A stretch of 15,331 nucleotides of DNA from Proteiniphilum sp. (GCA_016649795.1 JAENWZ010000023.1:1-15331), one strand, 5' to 3'. Positions 1 to 7,885 are shown, counted from the stretch's first letter. Program-made: numbers and translations. The notes: generated by a model not told the origin, from the sequence alone.

Positions 1-614
1 CCGATAGTATCGCCCTGATAGCGTACTTCATTGATAAGCTTGATCATCTCTTCCGCTTTCTCCGGATCGGGACAGCGCACGGGGGTCTCCTCAATCAGAG
101 TGAGGTCATATTTCGTATAATCATTCTCCAGCGCGATCTCACCCACCTGTGAGGTGTAGGCTGTGATGTCTACATTCATTTGTCTGAGCCAGAGCTTGGC
201 AACGGCTCCTCCCACCACACGTGACAGGGTCTCACGTGCGGAGGAACGTCCCCCGCCCCGGTGATCACGGATGCCATATTTCTGTTGATAGGTGAAATCA
301 GCATGTGAAGGCCTGAAAATCTCTTTTAGATGATCATAATCAGATGATTGCTGGTTTTCATTTCTCACCATAAAACCGATGGGGGCACCGGTACTCCTTC
401 CCTCAAAGAGCCCCGAGAGAAATTCTACCTTGTCCGCCTCCTTGCGGGGTGTGGTGATACGCGACTGACCGGGACGACGTCTGTCCAGCTCAGCCTGGAT
501 AAAATCCATATCCAGCTCCAATCCGGGGGGACAGCCGTCAATCACTCCTCCCACAGCTTCACCATGAGATTCTCCGAACGATGTTAACCTGAAAATAGTT
601 CCGAATGTATTCAT
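1..614 (-). CDS. aroC: Chorismate synthase, N-terminal part (cut by window edge)
   Basis: Chorismate synthase converts 5-enolpyruvylshikimate-3-phosphate to chorismate, the last shared step of aromatic amino acid and folate synthesis. It needs reduced FMN and acts in the cytoplasm. The 204 whole residues visible start MNTFGTIFRLTSFGESHGEA, the family's opening signature. They continue through GRSTGAPIGF (about 72-81), the RPSHADFTY block (101-109) and DHRGGGRSSARET (117-129), which lines the flavin and substrate site. The family is usually 350-400 residues, so roughly 57% is present and the C-terminus lies beyond position 1. The reading frame is open to the edge with no damage. The ATG at 614 is the only start that gives the family N-terminus. 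It lies downstream of slyD on the same strand, but a strong terminator sits between them, so it probably has its own promoter. I could not identify a convincing one. Confidence 0.97.
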   Translation of the reverse strand, partial: MNTFGTIFRLTSFGESHGEAVGGVIDGCPPGLELDMDFIQAELDRRRPGQSRITTPRKEADKVEFLSGLFEGRSTGAPIGFMVRNENQQSSDYDHLKEIFRPSHADFTYQQKYGIRDHRGGGRSSARETLSRVVGGAVAKLWLRQMNVDITAYTSQVGEIALENDYTKYDLTLIEETPVRCPDPEKAEEMIKLINEVRYQGDTI

Positions 615-642
615 ACAACTATGCAACCTCCATTTAACAGTG

Positions 643-684
643 AAAAAAAATCACAAATCGGATTGAAATAATCTGGTTTGTGAT
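643..684 (-). terminator. Intrinsic terminator after slyD
   Basis: Read on the minus strand, an 8-base perfect outer stem (ATCACAAA at 684-677 with TTTGTGAT at 657-650) encloses a second short stem (GATT with AATC). It is followed at once by a run of eight T (650-643). It starts 15 bases after the slyD stop codon. Orientation and T tract fit termination of slyD transcription before aroC. Confidence 0.88.
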
Positions 685-699
685 CTTTGACAATTTTTA

Positions 700-1293
700 T
701 CAGCAACTACAACCTGAACCACAACCACCTGATTCCGAGCCGCAGCCACCCTCATCACTCCCGTCACCGCAAGAGTCGCAGCCACCCGAACCGCAGCCAC
801 AACCACCGCCTGAAAACAGCGCAGCAATCTCTTCTGCAGATGCATCACGTACACCTTTCACCGATCCTTCGAAATGCATTGTTTCACCTGCCAGCGGATG
901 GTTAAAATCCATTGTCACCACATCATTTTCAATGGACATCACAGATCCGGTCAACCGGTTGCCCGATGAATCCATCATGGGAACAGTGTTACCTTCGAAA
1001 AGCACCTGGTCATCTATTTTGCCATCAATCTCGAAAATGTTCTTGGGCAGTTCAATAATTTTGGCATCGTCATAATCTCCATACGCCTCTTCCGGAGTAA
1101 GCTGAAAAGAGAAAGCATTACCCTGCGTAAGACCTTCAATCTGTTTTTCAAACGCCTCGAGCATTGAGTTGGTGCCGAATATGAATTCCAACGGCTTTTC
1201 AGCAGTCGCCTGTTCCATCAGTTCGCGCTCTTCTCCTTCGCCCACGTTCAGATCGTAAGTGAGAGTGACGTATTTATTTTCTGAAATTTCCAT
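700..1293 (-). CDS. slyD: SlyD-type FKBP peptidyl-prolyl isomerase with Cys-rich tail
   Basis: This 197-residue protein is a SlyD-like FKBP, a cytoplasmic prolyl isomerase and chaperone. In this family the FKBP fold (about residues 1-68 and 128-150) is interrupted by an insert-in-flap chaperone domain (about 70-125). Visible markers are VTLTYDLN near the start, PLEFIFGTNSMLEAFEKQIEG (34-54), TPEEAYGDYD (66-75) and the NHPLAGETMHFEG block (131-143), which closes the FKBP core. Residues 161-197 form a Gly/Ser/Cys tail with eight cysteines (165, 167, 172, 175, 184, 191, 195, 197) and no histidine. In E. coli SlyD the tail is His- and Cys-rich, binds nickel and supports hydrogenase maturation; a metal-binding role here is inferred from that. 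The gene follows malY by 67 bases and ends in a strong terminator. Confidence 0.93.
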   Translation of the reverse strand: MEISENKYVTLTYDLNVGEGEERELMEQATAEKPLEFIFGTNSMLEAFEKQIEGLTQGNAFSFQLTPEEAYGDYDDAKIIELPKNIFEIDGKIDDQVLFEGNTVPMMDSSGNRLTGSVMSIENDVVTMDFNHPLAGETMHFEGSVKGVRDASAEEIAALFSGGGCGCGSGGCDSCGDGSDEGGCGSESGGCGSGCSC

Positions 1294-1360
1294 TGTTTTA
1301 TAGTTTAGTATGTGAATAATATAAGAGGTAAAAATTGTAACAACTAACCCTCATTGATGT

Positions 1361-2533
1361 TTATTTTTGAATCGCTTTTTTTAGATTATTAAGAGCTTTC
1401 TCCAGCAACGTTCGCGATATACCAACATTGAGGCGCATAAAACCTTCACCACCCGGTCCGAACATGGATCCATCATTCAATGCCAGATTTGCCTGCTCAA
1501 CAAAGAACTTCACCAGTTCAGCTTGTGAGAGGTTCAGATCACGGCAATCGAGCCACATAAGGAATGAAGCTTCAGGTAAGATAGCTTTTATCTGCGGAAT
1601 ATGATTCTTCAAGTAATTGTTTACATAATCCACATTACTCTGCACATAATCAATCATATCCGACAACCATTCTTCGCAATCTTCGTATGCTGCGGTTGTG
1701 GCTGTATAAGCAAAAAGCGTACCCTGTGTCAGCTCACGTGGTTCAAGATAACCAAGGTATTTATCCCTGATTTTTTTGTTGGGTATTACTGCGAACGAGC
1801 TGACTATTCCTGCGATATTAAAGGTCTTGCTTGGTGCCATCAACGTCAGGCTGATCTCTTCAGCCTTCTCAGAAACAGTGGCAAATGGTGTGTGACTGTA
1901 ACCGGGCAGTGCCAGATCGGAATGGATCTCATCAGAAACAACCATAATGTTATTGTCGTAACATATTTCGGCCAGCTCTCTCAGTTCTTCGGCAGACCAT
2001 ACCCTTCCTCCGGGATTGTGAGGATTACATAAGATGAGCATCTTGCAACTATTTTCCGAGAGGATGCTACGCAACCCTTCAAAATCCATTTTATACTGAC
2101 CATCCTCTAATATAAGCGGATTATTAATCACCTCCCGGTCCAGCGATTGGGTCACCAGTCTGAAAGGATGATATACAGGCGGCTGAATAATGATCTTATC
2201 ACCTTCATCAGTAAAAACGTCAATGGCAAATGCAAATCCTTTCACCACACCCGGCACAAAATGGATCTGCTCTTTTTTCACTTGCCACAGGTAACGTCTG
2301 TCAAGCCAGCCGATAATTGAATCAGACCAGGCTTCGGGAGCAATTGTATACCCAAAGATACCGTGTTCTACGCGTTGCTTCAATGCCTCGGTAATAGCCG
2401 GAGGGGACTTGAAATCCATATCGGCAACCCATAAGGGAATGAGGTCGTCCCGACCGAAGTAGGGTTTCAATCTTTCCAGTTTCACGCAGTCGCTGTTTCT
2501 TCTGTCTATAACTTCATCAAAATTAAATTGCAT
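1361..2533 (-). CDS. MalY/PatB family PLP-dependent C-S beta-lyase
   Basis: This is a 390-residue fold-type I PLP enzyme of the MalY/PatB group. These enzymes typically cleave cystathionine or related S-conjugates to homocysteine or a thiol, pyruvate and ammonia. Family marks are the N-terminal RRNSDCVKLE and PLWVADMDF (33-41), QPPVYHPF with the ring-stacking Tyr121, and NPHNPGG (170-176). DEIHSDL follows, with Asp201 contacting the pyridine nitrogen. The Schiff-base lysine is Lys236 in APSKTFNIAG, and Arg367 in FMRLNVGIS binds the substrate carboxylate. All key residues are present and the length is normal. It sits 56 bases downstream of the DUF3316 gene and 67 bases upstream of slyD, so it may be co-transcribed with either. 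True substrate is uncertain: cystathionine, cysteine desulfhydration or another S-conjugate are all possible. E. coli MalY also has a regulatory role, which cannot be inferred here. Confidence 0.93.
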   Translation of the reverse strand: MQFNFDEVIDRRNSDCVKLERLKPYFGRDDLIPLWVADMDFKSPPAITEALKQRVEHGIFGYTIAPEAWSDSIIGWLDRRYLWQVKKEQIHFVPGVVKGFAFAIDVFTDEGDKIIIQPPVYHPFRLVTQSLDREVINNPLILEDGQYKMDFEGLRSILSENSCKMLILCNPHNPGGRVWSAEELRELAEICYDNNIMVVSDEIHSDLALPGYSHTPFATVSEKAEEISLTLMAPSKTFNIAGIVSSFAVIPNKKIRDKYLGYLEPRELTQGTLFAYTATTAAYEDCEEWLSDMIDYVQSNVDYVNNYLKNHIPQIKAILPEASFLMWLDCRDLNLSQAELVKFFVEQANLALNDGSMFGPGGEGFMRLNVGISRTLLEKALNNLKKAIQK

Positions 2534-2589
2534 ACAATTATAATATTTGCTTTATGAATGGATCACGTAATTAATATCTACGAAATCAA

Positions 2590-3432
2590 TCATTCATAAT
2601 AGATACTTTTGATCGATGGATTACGCTTTGCTTTCCTGCCACCAAAATTAATAGATTCCGCTGCCAGACCAATCATAAAATGATGGGAAACAATTTTGGT
2701 TGTGAGCTGATTCACATCTGTTCTGTAATAATCGCCCAGATAGCCGGCACGCAATGTGATCCTGTTCAGCGGCACATCCACAGTGAAATAATTGCGTAAC
2801 GCCAGTTGATTGTGGAACGAGCCGAAATGGATCGTTCCTTTATTATTTCCCAGGGTGAAAATTTCGTAATAGGAGTGTCCGTACTCGGGTGAGAAAAACA
2901 TGCCTGCAAAAGGGGTAGAGAGCTGCCAGCGAAAGGTGATCATTTGCCAGTTATAGAGCGCCATTGTCGCGAGATTGAGGTTGACAGAGGTTTTAAGGGA
3001 ACCGGGATTGTTGGAGTTGCGCACATTATAGATGCCTCCCAGCGATGCATCAAACCCACCGCCGCCGAACAACCTGAAATTTGTTGTTCTCAGTAAAGGG
3101 TAATAACCGTTCAGGTGATAATTGATATCTCCGTAATATTCAGAAGCTGAAGCGGTTGGATTCTTCGTGATGGCTGTCTGTATCTGGAATTGTTGCTGTA
3201 TAAGCAGATTCCCATGTAAATGAGGTGAACCTTTTATACGGTCATGCATCAGTGTCATACTCACTCCGCTGTATGTGAGAGGTGACAGATAACTGTCTGA
3301 TAAAAATGCTTTCCCAATACCAAAAAGTGTAGACTGATTCACTGTCTCAACCGACAGAGGTTCACGCTCCTGTGAGTATAGTACACAGAAAAAAAAGAAC
3401 CATACAAATAGGACTATCGGTATTTTTTTCAT
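2590..3432 (-). CDS. DUF3316 family exported protein
   Basis: The protein is 280 residues when started at the ATG at 3432. That start places a typical signal peptide first: MKKIP, then a hydrophobic run ending at YSQ, with cleavage likely just after. An in-frame ATG at 3471 would add 13 residues ahead of the signal peptide and is less plausible. The mature part is rich in aromatic and alternating residues (for example QLALRNYFTVDVPLNRITLRAGYLGDY), as expected of an outer membrane beta-barrel. It ends with a basic segment, GGRKAKRNPSIKSIYYE. It resembles the DUF3316 family of Bacteroidales, whose function is unknown. It follows parC by 51 bases and is probably read from the parC promoter. I am fairly sure of export and barrel-like character, less sure of the family name. 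Confidence 0.75.
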   Translation of the reverse strand: MKKIPIVLFVWFFFFCVLYSQEREPLSVETVNQSTLFGIGKAFLSDSYLSPLTYSGVSMTLMHDRIKGSPHLHGNLLIQQQFQIQTAITKNPTASASEYYGDINYHLNGYYPLLRTTNFRLFGGGGFDASLGGIYNVRNSNNPGSLKTSVNLNLATMALYNWQMITFRWQLSTPFAGMFFSPEYGHSYYEIFTLGNNKGTIHFGSFHNQLALRNYFTVDVPLNRITLRAGYLGDYYRTDVNQLTTKIVSHHFMIGLAAESINFGGRKAKRNPSIKSIYYE

Positions 3433-3483
3433 TGAATATTTGGTATTTACAATACCCGGTCGATACACCATCTATTATATTTC

Positions 3484-6183
3484 TTAATCAAACAATTTCA
3501 TTTGCCCGGTTATTTCATCGCGCAAATCTTCATCAGAGATATGGTTGTCACCATTTTCATCCTCTATCTCCACCTTCATCACCTCCTCTTGCTCCGGTTC
3601 CGGCTCGGGAAATCGTATTGGCTCAAGCTCTTCCACCGTTTTTACTTCGAAGTTGGCTATTCGCTTACCTTTTGCTTTGTAGCTCTTCACACCGATAAAC
3701 TCTTCTACATCTATCACTAAAGGCTCACGAAAATCATCATTCCCGCCAAAGATAACTTTTACTCTCGGAAATACCACATCCGTGAGTAAAAATAGTTGCG
3801 AATCGGGGTTGTCTCCAATGAAATTGAGCGGTTTTTCCGATGCTTCGAGCGGGAATCGTTTCAGATAGGTATATCTCTGATCGGCATCGAACAATGCGGC
3901 AGACCACACTTTCTCTTCATCAAATTTCTCAATACGGTGAATATTGGCAGGGAAGTGTTTGGAAAGGTCAAAACTACAGATATGATAATCGCCGTTCCTG
4001 GTTATAACGAGAATCTTGTCGTCACCCTGGAACTCACCCAGATAATTGCCACCACCTTCATAATTGAGTCTGAGAACATCGGGGTCGAACCACACCTTCC
4101 GGCCACCAAGGGTGGAGAGTCCTTTGTGCTTTAACTGAATACGGTGTACTTCTGCCTTGGTAAGGATGTTACCCATCGCACCGCGACCTTTAATCTCTAC
4201 TTCACTAAAATCTTTCTCAAACTGCAGAATGCGAAGCCGCGGCTTCGGTTTCAATATCACTTTAACAGTTTCGGCCTCCCCGTTGGGGTTAGAGCTGAAG
4301 TAGGCAATGCGCGAACCGGCCTTGCCCTTTGTCAGGTCATACTCTTTGTCGCGGGTGACATTTGTAACCGAAAAGCGTTTGATGTAGTGAGGTGATGTTC
4401 TTCCGTCGCGATAGACCACATTGTATACCGTTCGCTTGTCGTTCTTCTTGAATATATGAGCATAGAGAATACCTTTACCGACGAACATTTTCTCAGTGAC
4501 CTTCACCACCTTGTATTTTCCATCCTTGAAGAAAACGATGATATCGTCAATATCAGAACAGTTGCAGACAAATTCATCTCTCTTCATCCCTGTGCCGATA
4601 AATCCCTCTTCACGGTTTACATAGAGCTTTTCATTCGCCTCGGCCACCTTTACCGCTTCAATATTTTCAAAACTGCGGATTTCCGTCTTTCGCGGATAGT
4701 TTTTACCATAACGCTCCTTCAGCATGACGAACCAGGAAATGGTATAATCGTTCAGATTATTGAGGTGATGGCTGATCTCTTCAATGTCTTCCAGCAACTT
4801 CGCGATGGTCTCGTTCGATTTATCTGAATTAAATTTGAGGATACGTGCCATCTTAATCTCCATGAGCCTGAGTATATCATCACGTGTAATCTCACGAATA
4901 AAATTGGGCTTGTAGGGTTCCAAACGCTGATCGATATGCGTGATAGCAATATCCATGCTTTTGGCATTCTCAAATTCTTTGTCCTTATAGATCCGTTCTT
5001 CGATGAATATTTTTTCAAGTGATGCAAACAATAATGCCTCCTGCTTCTCGTTTTTCTCAATCTCCAGCTCCAGGCGAAGACACCTTTTTGTCGTGTCGAC
5101 AGACTCCCGTAGCACATCGCTTACTTTGAGGAAATGGGGCTTATTTTCATCAATCACACAACAGTTGGGGGAGATGCTTATTTCGCAATCTGAGAAAGCA
5201 TAAAGGGCATCAATAGTCTTGTCGGATGAAACACCCAGTGCCAGCTGCACATGTATTTCCACATTCTGCGCCGTGATGTCATCGACCTTCTTAATTTTTA
5301 TTTTCCCTTTGTCGTTCGCTTTGAGAATTGAATCCACAACGCTCGCGGTCGTTCTCCCAAAGGGAATATCTTTAATGATAAGTGTTTTATTATCTAGTTT
5401 CGTGATGGTGCCACGCACTTTCACCGAACCGCCCCGCTCACCGTCGTTGTATTTCTCAATATCAATATATCCGCCAGTCTGAAAATCGGGATAGAGCTTG
5501 AACTCTTTCTCTTCAAGGTAGGCAACAGCTGCATCGCACAGCTCATTGAAATTGTGCGGTAATATTTTTGATGATAAACCCACGGCAATTCCTTCCGCAC
5601 CCTGCGCCAAAAGCAGGGGGAACTTTGCGGGAAGTGTTACCGGCTCCTTATTTCTACCGTCATACGATGGCTTCCATTCTGTGGTCTTGGAATTAAACAA
5701 TACTTCAAGTGCAAATTTCGTCAATCGCGCTTCAATATAACGGGGTGCGGCTGCGCCGTCACCGGTGAGGATATTTCCCCAGTTACCCTGCGTATCTACC
5801 AGCAGATCTTTCTGACCCAGCTGTACCAGTGCATCGCCAATGGAAGCATCGCCATGTGGATGAAACTGCATGGTGTTCCCAATAATATTGGCTACCTTAT
5901 TGAAGCGACCATCATCGATACGTTTCATTGCATGAAGGATGCGACGCTGAACCGGTTTCAGTCCGTCAGAGATATGTGGCACAGCGCGTTCCAGGATCAC
6001 ATACGAAGCGTAATCCAGAAACCAGTTCTGATACATCCTGGAGAGATTGAGTGTACTGTCGTCACTCAATTTGACAGCAATTTTGGAAGCAGAAGCGGTT
6101 TTTGAGGAGAATTCTGTTTCTTCCTCTTCACCCGGCTCGTTCTTGTCTTTAATATCGTCGTCGTTTGTTTGTGTAGGAGACAT
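3484..6183 (-). CDS. parC: DNA topoisomerase IV subunit A (ParC)
   Basis: This is the 899-residue DNA-cleaving subunit of topoisomerase IV, which with ParE decatenates daughter chromosomes. After a non-conserved charged leader of about 45 residues come the hallmarks: SDGLKPVQRRILHAM (72-86), HPHGDASIGDALV (108-120) and GNWGNILTGDGAAAPRYIEARL with catalytic Tyr149. The breakage-reunion and coiled-coil regions follow. The beta-pinwheel C-terminal domain (from about residue 540) is present, and I found no clean GyrA box (QRRGGKG). That absence and the HPHGDASI signature favour ParC over GyrA. The protein ends in a very acidic segment of about 45 residues (about 854-899; EPEPEQEE, EDENGDN). Ala113 occupies the position of the quinolone-contacting Ser83 of E. 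coli GyrA. A good promoter lies about 90 bases upstream. It leads the minus-strand block that continues with the DUF3316 gene. Confidence 0.95.
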   Translation of the reverse strand: MSPTQTNDDDIKDKNEPGEEEETEFSSKTASASKIAVKLSDDSTLNLSRMYQNWFLDYASYVILERAVPHISDGLKPVQRRILHAMKRIDDGRFNKVANIIGNTMQFHPHGDASIGDALVQLGQKDLLVDTQGNWGNILTGDGAAAPRYIEARLTKFALEVLFNSKTTEWKPSYDGRNKEPVTLPAKFPLLLAQGAEGIAVGLSSKILPHNFNELCDAAVAYLEEKEFKLYPDFQTGGYIDIEKYNDGERGGSVKVRGTITKLDNKTLIIKDIPFGRTTASVVDSILKANDKGKIKIKKVDDITAQNVEIHVQLALGVSSDKTIDALYAFSDCEISISPNCCVIDENKPHFLKVSDVLRESVDTTKRCLRLELEIEKNEKQEALLFASLEKIFIEERIYKDKEFENAKSMDIAITHIDQRLEPYKPNFIREITRDDILRLMEIKMARILKFNSDKSNETIAKLLEDIEEISHHLNNLNDYTISWFVMLKERYGKNYPRKTEIRSFENIEAVKVAEANEKLYVNREEGFIGTGMKRDEFVCNCSDIDDIIVFFKDGKYKVVKVTEKMFVGKGILYAHIFKKNDKRTVYNVVYRDGRTSPHYIKRFSVTNVTRDKEYDLTKGKAGSRIAYFSSNPNGEAETVKVILKPKPRLRILQFEKDFSEVEIKGRGAMGNILTKAEVHRIQLKHKGLSTLGGRKVWFDPDVLRLNYEGGGNYLGEFQGDDKILVITRNGDYHICSFDLSKHFPANIHRIEKFDEEKVWSAALFDADQRYTYLKRFPLEASEKPLNFIGDNPDSQLFLLTDVVFPRVKVIFGGNDDFREPLVIDVEEFIGVKSYKAKGKRIANFEVKTVEELEPIRFPEPEPEQEEVMKVEIEDENGDNHISDEDLRDEITGQMKLFD

Positions 6184-6489
6184 AGATAAGCTTAATAAAC
6201 GAAATCTGCGGCAGCGGCCGTGATAACCGAAGTCGCAAAATTTCTCCTATGGTGTATTTATTTAAAAATCGCTCAAAGATAAGAAAATTGAGAGTAATTT
6301 CAAAATAGTTTTTTATGACTGAAAAACCATCGCAGCTGAATAAAAGACCAAAAACAAAACAGGATTAAATAAAAAAAAACGGCAAAAAGTAAACCTCTTT
6401 AAGAATTAACTGTTTATAGTATATGATCTTTCTCATTCAACATTCGTTACTGAAACAAAAAAATCATATTTCACCAATTACAAACAACT
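6184..6489. other. Divergent intergenic region between parC and the M48 protease gene
   Basis: These 306 bases hold no gene. The parC-proximal part (to about 6270) is the predicted parC leader of about 85 nt. It contains a GC-rich patch (6206-6240) in otherwise AT-rich DNA, including the short self-complementary CTGCGGCAG at 6206-6214. The parC promoter occupies 6274-6304. The rest, 6305-6489, is A/T-rich with long A runs on the plus strand and must contain the M48 gene promoter. I could not find a clear TAnnTTTG box there. Confidence 0.6.
6274..6304 (-). promoter_or_regulatory. Bacteroidetes-type promoter of parC
   Basis: On the minus strand, TTTG (6304-6301) is followed after exactly 19 bases by TATCTTTG (6281-6274). 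This matches the Bacteroidetes primary sigma factor consensus (TTTG, 19-21 bases, TAnnTTTG) at all fixed positions. Transcription would start near 6267-6268, giving a leader of about 85 nt before the parC ATG. No start site has been measured; this is a consensus match. Confidence 0.65.
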
Positions 6490-7404
6490 ATGAAAAAAGC
6501 GAATTCACTCAAAACTGCGAAATTTTCATTCACAGTTTTATTAATGGCACTACTACTTCAATCGTGTGGAAGTGTTCCATTCACCGGAAGAAGACAATTA
6601 CAACTGGTATCGAACCAGGAGGTGATTGCATTGAGCCTGCAACAGTACCAGGAGTTCATGCGTTCTGCTCCTCTTGAAAGAGGAACGGCCGATGCCGAGA
6701 TGGTCAATCGCATTGGTTCACGTATTGCAAATGCTGTAGAAACCTTTTACAAAAACAACGGATACGAATCGGAACTGGAGAACTACGCATGGGAGTTCAA
6801 CCTGGTTAAAGACAACAGCGTGAATGCATTTGCGATGCCGGGAGGAAAACTGGTCATATTCACAGGACTGTTGCCCATCACCCAATCAGAAGGGGCACTG
6901 GCAGTAGTTATCGGGCATGAGATTGCCCACGTGATTGCGCAGCATTCCAACGAAAGAATCAGTCAGCAGATGGCACTGCAATATGGCGGGGCTATTGCCG
7001 GAGGTCTTTTAGGCGACTCACAGGCTATGCAGCAGCTTGGCAACACTGTCTTCGGTCTTGGTGCGCAGTATGGCGTGATGATGCCCTATGCACGCAAACA
7101 GGAATATGAAGCGGATGAGATTGGACTGATCGTGATGGCCATGGCTGGTTACAATCCCCAGATAGCTGTTCCTTTCTGGACAAGGATGGCTGAAAGTTCT
7201 GATGGTGCACAGGTGCCTGAATTCCTCAGCACCCACCCCACAGACAGTAAACGTATTGCCAACATCGAGAAAATCATGCCCAGCGTGATGCAATATTACA
7301 AGGGGATAGGCGTACAGAATGTAACGACAGCCCCTATTAAGACAAAAGCTGCCGTACCTGTTGAAACCGATAAAGCGAAAACATCTGAAAAGTGGACTTT
7401 CTGA
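6490..7404 (+). CDS. M48 family zinc metalloprotease, predicted lipoprotein
   Basis: This 304-residue protein is a predicted membrane-anchored M48 peptidase of the periplasmic LoiP/YcaL-like type. Such proteases take part in quality control of envelope proteins. A hydrophobic signal segment ends in a lipobox (LLLQSC, lipidated Cys26), so the mature enzyme should be lipid-anchored outside the inner membrane. The zinc site is complete: HEIAH at 143-147 and the downstream EYEAD motif at 205-209, which supplies the third ligand. SNERISQQMA and the later STHPTDSKRIANIEKIMP (about 243-260) are also typical of the family. The C-terminal 40 residues are a low-complexity Thr/Lys/Ala tail. No TPR domain is present, so it is not a full BepA. 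It stands alone, divergent from parC, with its own terminator. The natural substrate is unknown; a role alongside BamD is only conjecture. Confidence 0.93.
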   Translation: MKKANSLKTAKFSFTVLLMALLLQSCGSVPFTGRRQLQLVSNQEVIALSLQQYQEFMRSAPLERGTADAEMVNRIGSRIANAVETFYKNNGYESELENYAWEFNLVKDNSVNAFAMPGGKLVIFTGLLPITQSEGALAVVIGHEIAHVIAQHSNERISQQMALQYGGAIAGGLLGDSQAMQQLGNTVFGLGAQYGVMMPYARKQEYEADEIGLIVMAMAGYNPQIAVPFWTRMAESSDGAQVPEFLSTHPTDSKRIANIEKIMPSVMQYYKGIGVQNVTTAPIKTKAAVPVETDKAKTSEKWTF

Positions 7405-7438
7405 AAAAACTTTACTGGTAAATAACAACCGGTTATTA

Positions 7439-7491
7439 TTGAGCAGCTGTTCCAATCTGAGGGGGCAGCTGCTCAATTCGTTTTATTTATT
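7439..7491 (+). terminator. Intrinsic terminator of the M48 protease gene
   Basis: A perfect 11-base inverted repeat, TTGAGCAGCTG (7439-7449) and CAGCTGCTCAA (7466-7476), encloses a 16-base loop. It is followed by a T-rich stretch (7477-7491). It lies about 35 bases after the M48 stop codon. Confidence 0.85.
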
Positions 7492-7544
7492 CAACTTTCG
7501 CATATATCCCCGCAAAGCATATACAGTTAAATATAAGACATTTT

Positions 7545-7736
7545 GATGTTTAGCGGGGGTACCCGTTGCACGCGAGGAGCGTTAAAAGAGGAGTTGTTTG
7601 AAGCGAAGCGAGTTCACTAAAGTTAGACTATTTCTCGCTATGGCATAATCCAAGCAAGCTTGTCCTCTGCTCATTTAGCTAACGAAATAGTTCTACTCTT
7701 TTAGCGATCGCGGGCAGGTACGGGTCGCGAAACATC
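7545..7736. repeat. Imperfect, nested inverted-repeat element of about 190 bases
   Basis: This intergenic block has no coding potential I can support, but both halves are related as an inverted repeat. The outer arms share, in order, GATGTTT, GCG, GTACC, GCGA and TAAAAGAG (left copy of the last at 7583-7590, its complement at 7696-7703), separated by short non-matching stretches. An inner pair, ACTATTTC (7627-7634) and GAAATAGT (7684-7691), continues the pairing. The central loop contains the palindrome CAAGCTTG (7655-7662). The left arm has about 31 extra bases (7591-7621) with the short direct repeat GAAGCGAAGCGA. RNA from either strand could fold into one long bulged hairpin. It lies between two terminators that face each other, so it is not obviously part of a leader. 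It could be a REP/BIME-like repeat, a non-autonomous mobile element remnant or a structured RNA gene; I cannot decide. No target-site duplication is visible at the ends. Confidence 0.6.
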
Positions 7737-7825
7737 GACAGTCGAAAGATTTAGCTGTATACGCAACACATGCGAAAGTTCAGTTATTTATTATATCCGT
7801 ATCAGATTGATCTACCGCACTGCCA

Positions 7826-7860
7826 CAAAAAAAACGGCACTCCATCTATTGGAATACCGT
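7826..7860 (-). terminator. Intrinsic terminator of the bamD-omega-DUF4293 operon
   Basis: On the minus strand, ACGGTATTCC (7860-7851), a 7-base loop and GGAGTGCCGT (7843-7834) are followed by a run of eight T (7834-7827). The stem is fully paired on the minus-strand RNA because two positions form G-U wobbles. On the plus strand the same two positions are C-A mismatches. That asymmetry supports minus-strand function, 25 bases after the DUF4293 stop. Confidence 0.88.
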
Positions 7861-7885
7861 TTTTACCTGTTTTGTATCTTTATTT

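Noticed and set aside
680..1075. Plus-strand open frame rich in Pro/Gln/Glu opposite slyD
   Set aside because: It is the antisense reading of the Gly/Cys-rich SlyD tail; the repeats come from GGC/TGC codons read backwards, and there is no family match or start context.
3433..3471. Upstream ATG that would extend the DUF3316 protein by 13 residues
   Set aside because: It would bury the signal peptide behind a non-conserved segment; the ATG at 3432 begins with a normal MKKIP signal sequence.
3502..5740. Several plus-strand open frames of 64-123 residues opposite parC
   Set aside because: All lie inside the well-supported parC gene and have no recognisable domains; they are shadows of its codon bias.
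7018..7476. Minus-strand open frame of 152 residues opposite the M48 gene
   Set aside because: It overlaps the zinc-site half of a clear protease gene, has no recognisable motif, and crosses the terminator.
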